This document shows, piece after piece, positions 1 to 5,892 of a stretch of DNA of 5,892 nt; the first letter of the stretch is position 1; each line of letters starts with the position of its first letter. The stretch comes from CANLWN01 sp039815505. GTDB taxonomy: Bacteria > Bacteroidota > Bacteroidia > Flavobacteriales > Flavobacteriaceae. The position numbers and the translations under genes were made by a program. The notes under the pieces are model-generated. The model did no database searches. It had not been told where the DNA came from and worked only from the letters and a program-made list of their open reading frames with translations. The DNA is taken from NCBI GenBank assembly GCA_039815505.1, contig JBCBZE010000223.1, positions 1 through 5,892 on the forward strand. Direction: 5' to 3'.

Positions 1-992
1 GCGACCTTACTTGGGGAATGTGCAAAATCTTTGTACACGACCGAAGTATCTGTCTCGGCTATTTTTTCCAAGCGTTTGGAAGCCCCCTTAAATGTGGTTA
101 TGGCTTCATAAAAGTCATCCTCGTCCAAACCCATATTCTGACAAATCCATTTAGCCCCGGCCAAATTATTTAAATTGTGCTTTCCAAAAATCTCAATGGG
201 CATATCGCCTTCTGGCGTTGCCAATAATGTTTGTCCATCTTTTACGCTGTACTCGGGCGTGCTATAGGGTAATTTACGAATACTGTTCTCTGAAGCCTCT
301 ACAACTCGTTTTACCTCTGAATCTTCCTCATTGTAGGTAATACTTCCACCTTTTACGATACCGTCCACAAAAATTTGGAATTGATCCACATAATTTTCAA
401 AGGTGGGAAATACGTTAATGTGGTCCCAGGCAATACCACTTAATAAAGCAATATTGGGTTTGTAAAGGTGAAATTTAGGTCTTCTATCGATTGGTGATGA
501 AAGGTATTCATCTCCTTCCAACACCATAAAATCATTGTCCTCGGTAAGATGTACCATTCTATCAAAACCCTCTAATTGGGCGCCTACCATATAATCCACC
601 TCCCTTCCGTGATAATTAAGTACATGTAATATCATGGACGTAATAGTAGTCTTTCCATGACTTCCACCAATGACCACCCTAGTTTTCTTTTTGGATTGTT
701 CGTATAAAAATTCAGGATAGGAATAAATCTGCAATCCCATCTTCTGTGCTTCTAAAAGTTCCGGATTATCGGCCTTCGCATGCATCCCCAGAATAACAGC
801 ATCTAAACCGGCGTTAATTTTATCGGGAAACCAGCCAAAGGATTCAGGCAATATTCCCTTGGCCGCCAAACGACTTTTAGAAGGTTCAAAAATAACATCA
901 TCGCTGCCCGTTATAATATCTCCCTTATGATGTAGGGCCAAAGCCAGATTATGCATAGCGCTGCCTCCAATGGCAATAAAATGTATGTGCAT
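1..992 (-). CDS. mpl: Mpl/MurC-type Mur ligase (UDP-N-acetylmuramate:murein tripeptide ligase-like), C-terminus beyond window
   Basis: Cytoplasmic ATP-dependent amide ligase. Mpl enzymes join recycled L-Ala-gamma-D-Glu-meso-DAP to UDP-N-acetylmuramate, returning cell-wall peptide to peptidoglycan synthesis. The 330 complete codons show the Mur domain order. The N-terminal nucleotide-sugar fold starts IHFIAIGGSAMH (2-14 region) and ends strand two with TGSDD (28-32). The ATP loop is GGSHGKTT (109-116). An acidic EGDEY lies at 159-163, WDH at 189-191, GKHNLNN from 270, and DFAHSPSK at 322-329 opens the C-terminal domain. Relatives run about 450 residues, so roughly 120 are missing off the left edge. 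The start is well fixed: an in-frame TAG lies four codons upstream (1002-1004), and the ATG at 992 keeps the first beta strand. It is transcribed divergently from the secretion genes. The general Mur ligase call is firm. Mpl versus MurC is less so, because the N-terminal glycine motif differs from both textbook forms; the EGDEY and DFAH motifs favour Mpl. Confidence 0.88.
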   Translation of the reverse strand, partial: MHIHFIAIGGSAMHNLALALHHKGDIITGSDDVIFEPSKSRLAAKGILPESFGWFPDKINAGLDAVILGMHAKADNPELLEAQKMGLQIYSYPEFLYEQSKKKTRVVIGGSHGKTTITSMILHVLNYHGREVDYMVGAQLEGFDRMVHLTEDNDFMVLEGDEYLSSPIDRRPKFHLYKPNIALLSGIAWDHINVFPTFENYVDQFQIFVDGIVKGGSITYNEEDSEVKRVVEASENSIRKLPYSTPEYSVKDGQTLLATPEGDMPIEIFGKHNLNNLAGAKWICQNMGLDEDDFYEAITTFKGASKRLEKIAETDTSVVYKDFAHSPSKV

Positions 993-1255
993 TATATAAA
1001 TCTATTACAGGGTATAAAGATAGGTATTGGTTTTCAAATTTGGTTCTTATAACTTTCAATACCCATAGCCGTTCATGCAGCTAAAATACCTATGTGATCG
1101 ATGAAATCATCATTTGATCCTAACAGTTTTTAACAATTTTAGTAGGATTCACCTTTCATTCGGCGCTTTTCACAACAATCTTTTGTAACAAGTATCGACC
1201 AAAGAATACATTTGAAAGGACAAACTCCAGTGAGTTTAGAACTAAACCAACCTTA
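993..1255. other. Divergent intergenic region
   Basis: This 263-base AT-rich spacer separates the minus-strand Mur ligase from the plus-strand secretion genes and must hold control sites for both. The right-facing side has a clear promoter candidate near the cargo gene. On the left-facing side no full TAnnTTTG box was found. The nearest is CAAATTTG at 1035-1042, one mismatch from consensus when read on the minus strand and without a matching upstream TTTG. I see no small gene, tRNA, terminator hairpin or convincing operator palindrome here. Confidence 0.7.
1182..1214 (+). promoter_or_regulatory. Bacteroidota-type sigma promoter for the cargo-porP-ompA operon
   Basis: The -33 element TTTG is at 1182-1185 and the -7 element TACATTTG at 1207-1214, an exact match to TAnnTTTG. 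The 21-base spacer is within the range reported for Bacteroidota promoters. Transcription would start near 1219-1222, giving a leader of about 35 bases before the ATG at 1256. The leader has no Shine-Dalgarno sequence, which is normal for this phylum. The assignment rests on motif match and position only. Confidence 0.6.
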
Positions 1256-4147
1256 ATGCTGTACCAAAAAAAAATCGGTTCCATATGTAAATGGTTCTGT
1301 TTTTCCTTTCTTTTAGCTACTTCAACCTATGTACGTGCGCAATGTGCAGGCTCCGATAACTCGGTTACCGTATGTAATAAAGATCAGGATATATCAACAA
1401 GGACCTTTGACCTTTTCAATAATTTGTCCGGTTCACCAACACCTGGTGGTACCTGGTCTACGACCAATCCTGCCAACTTTTTTGCGCTCGACACCAATAC
1501 CGGTATTGTGGACCTATGGCGCATCAATAATTTTGGTGCCCACCAGTTTGTGTATACCAATGATTGTGGAGGGCCAAATCCCGAGATGGCCACGGTGACC
1601 ATAAACCTTGGTGGTTATCCCGGAGAGGATAATACGGATGGAAGTGCCAATGCATGCGGGGATAATCTTGCCGTAAACCTGTTTAGCTTTTTGGGGAGTG
1701 CCATAGACGGAAAAGTCCAAGATTTTAACGGTAGTTGGGAAGAGGTACCCGTTGGGGCAACTGGTTTTCTGGTAGGTAATATTTTTGATGCCTTCTCCGC
1801 AGGGCCTGGGGTTTATACATTTACCTATACCGTTGGGGCGGTCGACACATGTCCTTCCAGGGTATCTACCATAGAAGTAGAAGTGCATCCACCCGCAAAT
1901 CCGGGTATACCTAACGACCTTGTCGTTTGTACCAATGAGGATTTATCCGGTCTTACCAATTTTAATCTTAACAACCTATTGGCCGGTGAAGACCTCAATG
2001 GTACTTGGTCCGAAAATGGCACCAATCAACTTAGTGACTTAACGGACAATGTTATAAATGTTGAAGAAATAAACACTAATTTCGGATATGGAACATATAT
2101 CTTTAGGTATTCTGTGTTTCCCAGCCATCCTGTATGTACAGAGCGATTTGCAGAGGTAAATATTATTATTCTTCCAGCACTCGATGGAACTTTGGATCCA
2201 CCTAATTTCTGCGCTGGTACACCGTACAACATTCCGCTGGATTATGACGATTCCATTTTGCCAAATGGAACGTATCAAATTGATTATAGCATAGATGATA
2301 GCACAGGAACAGAGACCGGGGTTTCCGATGTACTTCTTACAAACGGACAAGGCACTTTGGAAGTCTCCCCATTACTTGTTGCCACGAATGAGTTGGTAAA
2401 TATTACGATCACAAATATAGTAGGTATTGCTCCCGCACGGGATGTATGTGCAACCATCAATGTGCCACAGGAAACATTTCTAGTTTCCAATGCTACCGCA
2501 TCAGCACAGGATATTTGCCCAAATACCGATGTTACCGTAGATCTAGCAAACGTTTTGGATACGTTGGGAAACCTTTCAAATGACACTTATGACATTAACT
2601 ATGTGCTTACCGATCCAAATAGCAATACTCAAAATCTTATAGCGCAGAATATTAACTTTTCAAATGGGGATGCAAGCTTTAACATTACCGATTCGGAGCT
2701 TTCAGTAGCAGGTCAGTATACCATTGATATCGCAATTCCGGCCAGTTTTCCCATTAATTGTATGATTACTGCAAATTTTGATTTAATCCCCGCACCTCAG
2801 GATATTTTATTGGATGTGATTGTTGATAATGCCTGTGATGCCACACAAATAGAGGTATTGGTAGATGCCCCTACCCTATCCAACGGGTTCTATAATGTAA
2901 CCTATGAAGTAACAGAATTGAATTCTTCCGCTGTTTTGGTAAGCAACACTATAAATTTCAATGGTGGAACGGCAAATTATAACATTGATATTGCCACCCT
3001 TTCGGAAGGTAACTATACCGTTGTATTGAGAAGTACACAAAATGATACCACACTTTGTAGGACAGTATTCGATTTTGAACTTCAGGAAAATTTTGCGATT
3101 GGGGGTATTCCGGAAATACCACAAGCGGTGCCCAACCAGATACTATGCACAAACAGTTTTGCCCCAAATACACCGACCTTGGCAGACCTTTCGGTCACGG
3201 CAACAGGAAACATTTCCTTCTTTGATACGGCAACCGATAGCGTGGAACTCCCATTGAATACGAACCTAATAGACGGAGAGGACTATTTTATTACAAGTAC
3301 CGATCCCATTAACAACTGTGTGAGTTCTGAACGAATACAGGTCATAGTTAGCTTGGTGACGGCCAACATGGCAATAACAACCAATGCCAATCCTGTATTT
3401 TGCGCTTCGGAAAATGCAACCGTTGCAGATATAACGGTTATCTCTCCCAACAATGGAAATATCGTATGGTACGATGCCGTATCCGGCGGAAATGCAATAG
3501 ATACGTCACAACCTATAATAGATGGTATGTCCTACTTTGCGGTGGAACAGCTCAACGGTATCTGTGAAAGTGATCTGCGGTTGGAAATTATTCCAACGGT
3601 AATTGACCCGCCATTGCCCGATTTAACCAACAGCGATCTTTCGATATGCGGGCTCGATAACCCTACTGTAGCCAATTTAAGGGATTTGGAGAATACGATA
3701 AATGCGGAAATCAGATGGTTCGACACACCTACTGGCGGTACGGCCCTTTTAAATTCCGATGGGTTAAGGCAGGGAGCTATATACTATGCTGAAAGTTTTG
3801 ATCTTGGTTCCGGATGTGTCAATGCAATACGAGTTCCGGTCACTGTAGACCTTACAAATTGTAATCCAGATGATTACGGGTTCTTTGTTCCCGATGGATT
3901 CTCGCCCAATAACGATGGTAGCAACGACACATTCTTTATTCCCAATATCGAAGTCATATTTCCAGACTTTACCATGGAGATTTACAACCGTTATGGGTCT
4001 TCTCTTTTTAAAGGAAATAGCAGCAATTTATTTTGGGATGGAAGCAATGGTAGTGGTATAGCGCCTAATGGAGTTTATTTCTATATCATAGAATTCAACA
4101 AGGAAGGGTTTGCACCAAAGCAAGGTAGACTTTATTTAAACAGATAA
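1256..4147 (+). CDS. Secreted multi-domain surface protein with type B T9SS (gliding motility-associated) C-terminal domain
   Basis: A 963-residue exported cargo of the type IX secretion system. Residues 1-28 form a Sec signal peptide, with likely cleavage after VRA and before QC; there is no lipobox. Nine beta-rich modules follow in three families. A1-A3 (about 30-306) carry GTWS-like and GxYxFxY motifs. B1-B3 (307-615) carry LxNxxYxxxY motifs. C1-C3 (624-866) carry W(Y/F)D...GG motifs like CHU_C-associated Ig-like repeats. Almost every module has one cysteine near each end. Residues 874-963 are the sorting domain, with PDGFSPNNDGSNDTFFIPN (879-897), IYNRYG (909-914), FWDG (926-929) and NGVYFYII (938-945), ending in a short basic tail. 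No catalytic domain is visible, so an adhesive or structural surface role is inferred. In Flavobacterium johnsoniae the type B adhesin SprB depends on SprF encoded next to it; the same layout is seen here. The ATG at 1256 is the only Met ahead of the signal peptide core. The true ligand is unknown. Confidence 0.9.
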   Translation: MLYQKKIGSICKWFCFSFLLATSTYVRAQCAGSDNSVTVCNKDQDISTRTFDLFNNLSGSPTPGGTWSTTNPANFFALDTNTGIVDLWRINNFGAHQFVYTNDCGGPNPEMATVTINLGGYPGEDNTDGSANACGDNLAVNLFSFLGSAIDGKVQDFNGSWEEVPVGATGFLVGNIFDAFSAGPGVYTFTYTVGAVDTCPSRVSTIEVEVHPPANPGIPNDLVVCTNEDLSGLTNFNLNNLLAGEDLNGTWSENGTNQLSDLTDNVINVEEINTNFGYGTYIFRYSVFPSHPVCTERFAEVNIIILPALDGTLDPPNFCAGTPYNIPLDYDDSILPNGTYQIDYSIDDSTGTETGVSDVLLTNGQGTLEVSPLLVATNELVNITITNIVGIAPARDVCATINVPQETFLVSNATASAQDICPNTDVTVDLANVLDTLGNLSNDTYDINYVLTDPNSNTQNLIAQNINFSNGDASFNITDSELSVAGQYTIDIAIPASFPINCMITANFDLIPAPQDILLDVIVDNACDATQIEVLVDAPTLSNGFYNVTYEVTELNSSAVLVSNTINFNGGTANYNIDIATLSEGNYTVVLRSTQNDTTLCRTVFDFELQENFAIGGIPEIPQAVPNQILCTNSFAPNTPTLADLSVTATGNISFFDTATDSVELPLNTNLIDGEDYFITSTDPINNCVSSERIQVIVSLVTANMAITTNANPVFCASENATVADITVISPNNGNIVWYDAVSGGNAIDTSQPIIDGMSYFAVEQLNGICESDLRLEIIPTVIDPPLPDLTNSDLSICGLDNPTVANLRDLENTINAEIRWFDTPTGGTALLNSDGLRQGAIYYAESFDLGSGCVNAIRVPVTVDLTNCNPDDYGFFVPDGFSPNNDGSNDTFFIPNIEVIFPDFTMEIYNRYGSSLFKGNSSNLFWDGSNGSGIAPNGVYFYIIEFNKEGFAPKQGRLYLNR
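1343..2173 (+). repeat. A-type modules, three diverged tandem protein repeats
   Basis: Residues about 30-118, 119-211 and 212-306 of the cargo align by eye. Each has an early cysteine (C40, C134, C225), a short N/L-rich stretch (DLFNNL, NLFSFL, NLNNLL), a G(T/S)W motif (65-67, 159-161, 249-251), an aromatic strand (FVY, FTYTV, FRYSV) and a late cysteine (C104, C199, C294) before a closing V/I-rich strand. The copies differ widely, so the duplication is old. An Ig-like or PKD-like beta sandwich is likely but not proven. Confidence 0.7.
2174..3100 (+). repeat. B-type modules, three diverged tandem protein repeats of unrecognised family
   Basis: Residues about 307-410, 411-512 and 513-615 share an early cysteine (C319, C421, C527), then LPNGTYQIDYSI (335-346), LSNDTYDINYVL (440-451) and LSNGFYNVTYEV (541-552). 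A glycine turn leading into a strand follows (NGQGTLEV, SNGDASFNI, NGGTANYNI), then a late cysteine (C398, C502, C601). The pattern predicts alternating beta strands, with hydrophobic residues at every second position. I do not recognise a named domain family. Confidence 0.65.
3125..3853 (+). repeat. C-type modules, three Ig-like (CHU_C-associated) tandem repeats
   Basis: Residues about 624-700, 701-783 and 784-866 each have an early cysteine (C631, C716, C798), a PT(L/V)A(D/N)L or ATVADI segment, a central aromatic motif (FFDTATDS 655-662, WYDAVSGG 738-745, WFDTPTGG 821-828), a G..Y(F/Y) strand and a late cysteine (C688, C770, C854). This matches the Ig-like repeat often found just before type B sorting domains in Bacteroidota. 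The first copy is degenerate: it lacks both the tryptophan and the GG pair. Confidence 0.75.
3875..4144 (+). other. Type B T9SS C-terminal sorting domain (gliding motility-associated C-terminal domain)
   Basis: This encodes the last 90 residues of the cargo. It has the family's key pieces in order: P(D)GFSPNNDGSNDTF, then IYNRYG, then WDG, then PNGVYFYIIEF, then a closing short strand. The domain directs folded cargo to the T9SS translocon and is characteristic of proteins that need a PorP/SprF-family partner; such a partner is the next gene. It is complete and in frame up to the TAA at 4145. Confidence 0.92.
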
Positions 4148-4174
4148 CGGCCAACTGTCAATCAACTAAATCCA

Positions 4175-5113
4175 ATGAAAAAAATATATCTATTTCTAAC
4201 CCTATCGTTACTTATGCATTTTTATATGCATGCCCAGCAGGATCCCCAGTATACACAGTATATGTACAACATGAGTGTTGTTAATCCGGCATACACAACG
4301 AACGAAATGGGAGTTCTGGACGTTGGCTCCTTATATCGGTCACAATGGCAGAATGCCGTAGGAGCACCTACGACACTTACGTTCTTTATACACGCTCCGA
4401 TTACGGAAAAAATAGAAACGGGCATTTCATTTATTACCGATGATATAGGAGATGGTGCATTAAAGGAAAACAATATATATGCAGATTTTGCCTATATCCT
4501 TAAGCTTACCGATAGAAGTAACCTTTCCTTTGGATTGAAAGCGGGAATAAGCACCTTTGAAACCAATTTTAATGGTTTTATGCTTCCCGAATTGCAGGAT
4601 GACCCCGTTTTCAACGAAAACTTGGACAATACCTTTCCGAACATTGGCGTTGGAGCTTTTTACACAAGGGATAATTTTTATCTCGGAGTTTCCGCACCTA
4701 ATCTATTAACAACACAGCACCTCGAAAACAGGGATGGTCTAAATACCATTGGTTCGGAGGAAATACATACGTTCATCATGGCCGGATATGTATACGAGTT
4801 AAATCCCGGGCTTAAGATAAAACCGTCCTTTGTCTCTAAAGTTGTAAGTGGTTCACCACTTACTATAGATGCATCGCTCAACGTCCTGTTCAACAACAAA
4901 TTTGAAGGCGGTCTATCCTATCGACTGGAAGATTCGGTAAGCGCCATGTTCAATGTTCATGTGCTACCTGCCATACGGATGGGGTATGCCTACGATTACA
5001 CCTTATCCAATCTTGGCGATTTCAACTCAGGTTCCCATGAAATATTCGTTCTTTTTGATTTGGACCTTTTAGGACTGAAAAAGGGATATGATAAATCTCC
5101 AAGATTCTATTAA
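4175..5113 (+). CDS. PorP/SprF-family type IX secretion outer-membrane protein
   Basis: A 312-residue predicted outer-membrane beta-barrel protein of the PorP/SprF family, about the usual length. The signal peptide is 1-20, with cleavage after MHA. The mature protein opens with the family hallmark QQDPQYTQYMYN (21-32) and NPAY (37-40). YRSQW (54-58) and GAPTT (63-67) follow, then repeated amphipathic strands such as PNIGVGAFY (155-163) and YLGVSAPNLL (169-178). The late motif RMGYAYDYTLSNLG (268-281) ends in the SGSHEI segment, and the protein finishes with SPRFY. It starts 27 bases after the cargo stop, without a Shine-Dalgarno sequence and without its own visible promoter, so co-transcription is likely. 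F. johnsoniae SprF is needed to bring SprB to the surface; by analogy this protein should serve the adjacent type B cargo. It is called a family paralogue and not sprF or porP itself, because flavobacteria usually have many copies. Confidence 0.92.
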   Translation: MKKIYLFLTLSLLMHFYMHAQQDPQYTQYMYNMSVVNPAYTTNEMGVLDVGSLYRSQWQNAVGAPTTLTFFIHAPITEKIETGISFITDDIGDGALKENNIYADFAYILKLTDRSNLSFGLKAGISTFETNFNGFMLPELQDDPVFNENLDNTFPNIGVGAFYTRDNFYLGVSAPNLLTTQHLENRDGLNTIGSEEIHTFIMAGYVYELNPGLKIKPSFVSKVVSGSPLTIDASLNVLFNNKFEGGLSYRLEDSVSAMFNVHVLPAIRMGYAYDYTLSNLGDFNSGSHEIFVLFDLDLLGLKKGYDKSPRFY

Positions 5114-5122
5114 AACATACAG

Positions 5123-5892
5123 ATGAAAAAAATAGTTCTCTACATATTATTTTTTGGTTTCTTCCACACCACTTTTGCACAGCAAGAATTAAAAAGAGCC
5201 GATTCCTATTTTGAAAGGGCATATTATAAAGACGCTATACCACTTTATGAAGCGCTAATTCCCACCAATAGAAGTTCAAGGCTCGTTAAAAACTTGGCGG
5301 ACTGTTATTACCGGACCTACGATATGAAATCGGCCACCAAATGGTATACCTATCTTGTTTCCAACCATGGCGATAACATAGAAGAAGACTATCATTTTAA
5401 ATTGAGCCAATCATTAAAGGCCTTGGGCGAATATAATAAAGCCAACCAGGTGTTGATAGACTTTTATGGAAAAAGGGATAGTGTCAAATTAAACCGGATA
5501 CAACAAGAGATTATCTATTTGGAGAATATCAGTGCTATAGGAGATCGCTTTTCGTTAGAAAACCTGGGTATGAATACAGAAACATCGGAATTTGGAGCAA
5601 TACAGATAGATTCCAATCTTGTATTCACAGCTACACGAAAAAACACCTCTTCTTCCGGTAAGCTCTACCGATGGAACAATCAAAAATATTTGGACATATA
5701 TAGTTTGCCTATGGATAAAATTCGATCGGCCGATGGTGAAAGTGTCAATTTTTCGGAACAGATCAATACAAAAATGCACGAAGGTACTTTTGCTATTACC
5801 AAGGACCGAAATACCTTATACTTTACACGAAACAATTATAACAAGGGCAAAAAGAAAACCGATTCCAAAAAAATCAGCAACCTAAAAATCTA
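5123..5892 (+). CDS. OmpA/PorE-like family protein, N-terminal TPR and beta-propeller part (cut by right edge)
   Basis: The first 256 residues of an exported protein. The signal peptide is 1-19, with cleavage after TFA and before QQELK. TPR-like helical repeats span about 24-115, with helix pairs seen at RADSYFERAYYKDAIPLYE (25-43), VKNLADCYYRTYDMKSATKW (55-74) and FKLSQSLKALGEYNKANQVL (92-111). A linker helix reaches about 135. PD40/WD40-like propeller strands follow at EFGAIQIDSNLVFTATR (156-172) and MHEGTFAITKDRNTLYFTRN (218-237). Relatives of about 640-670 residues continue with more propeller blades, a carboxypeptidase-regulatory-like fold and a C-terminal OmpA domain that binds peptidoglycan; P. 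gingivalis PorE has this order. That C-terminal part is off the window, so the OmpA call is inferred from N-terminal similarity and context. It starts 9 bases after the PorP/SprF stop with no separate promoter, as the third gene of the operon. Confidence 0.85.
   Translation, partial: MKKIVLYILFFGFFHTTFAQQELKRADSYFERAYYKDAIPLYEALIPTNRSSRLVKNLADCYYRTYDMKSATKWYTYLVSNHGDNIEEDYHFKLSQSLKALGEYNKANQVLIDFYGKRDSVKLNRIQQEIIYLENISAIGDRFSLENLGMNTETSEFGAIQIDSNLVFTATRKNTSSSGKLYRWNNQKYLDIYSLPMDKIRSADGESVNFSEQINTKMHEGTFAITKDRNTLYFTRNNYNKGKKKTDSKKISNLKI

Noticed and set aside
1035..1042. CAAATTTG as a minus-strand -7 box for the Mur ligase
   Set aside because: It has one mismatch to TAnnTTTG and no TTTG at the right spacing upstream on the minus strand. 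The word is also palindromic and common in AT-rich DNA.
1096..1119. GATC-flanked stretch in the intergenic region as an operator palindrome
   Set aside because: The outer GATC words pair, but the inner bases do not match on the reverse complement, so there is no real dyad symmetry.
1256..1345. Lipoprotein signal at the start of the cargo because a cysteine follows the signal peptide
   Set aside because: The residues before C30 are VRAQ, which do not fit the L-(A/S)-(G/A)-C lipobox. Ordinary signal peptidase cleavage after VRA fits better.
1514..1888. Antisense open frame of 124 codons inside the cargo gene
   Set aside because: It lies wholly within the well-supported plus-strand cargo, has low-complexity shadow-like composition and no recognisable motif. 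The other minus-strand and +1/+2 open frames across 1329-5779 are rejected for the same reason.
5111..5122. Possible terminator or separate promoter between the PorP/SprF gene and the third gene
   Set aside because: Only 9 bases separate stop and start, with no hairpin or promoter element, so co-transcription is the simpler reading.
5619..5885. Plus-strand open frame of 88 codons near the right edge
   Set aside because: It overlaps the TPR/propeller gene in another frame. The other frame has a signal peptide, TPR helices and propeller strands, so this one is a shadow.

Overview
The window looks like chromosomal DNA from a marine-type flavobacterium (Bacteroidota, Flavobacteriia). The reasons are a gliding-motility/type IX secretion (T9SS) type B sorting domain, a PorP/SprF-family outer-membrane protein, start sites without Shine-Dalgarno sequences, an AT-leaning base composition, and a TAnnTTTG-type promoter. 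The genus cannot be fixed from the sequence alone.

Layout. Positions 1-992 (minus strand) hold most of a Mur ligase of the Mpl/MurC type, whose C-terminus lies beyond the left edge. Positions 993-1255 are a divergent intergenic region that carries a good Bacteroidota-type promoter facing right. Positions 1256-4147 (plus strand) encode a 963-residue secreted multi-domain protein. It has a signal peptide, nine beta-rich modules arranged as three families of three, and a C-terminal type B T9SS sorting domain. Positions 4175-5113 encode a complete PorP/SprF-family membrane protein. Positions 5123-5892 encode the N-terminal 256 residues of a TPR plus beta-propeller protein of the OmpA/PorE-like family, cut by the right edge.

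How they work together. The three plus-strand genes are tightly spaced (27 and 9 bases apart) and look like one transcript. The model, inferred from known T9SS biology, is as follows. The 963-residue protein is the cargo, exported by Sec and then through the T9SS using its C-terminal domain. The PorP/SprF protein is its dedicated outer-membrane partner. The TPR/propeller protein, if it ends in an OmpA domain as its relatives do, would tie the assembly to peptidoglycan. The divergent Mur ligase acts in peptidoglycan precursor recycling and is probably a neighbour, not part of the secretion unit.

No RNA gene, mobile element, CRISPR array or broken gene was seen. The arrangement belongs to a known class. 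What is individual here is the three-by-three module layout of the cargo, including a middle module family that I do not recognise.
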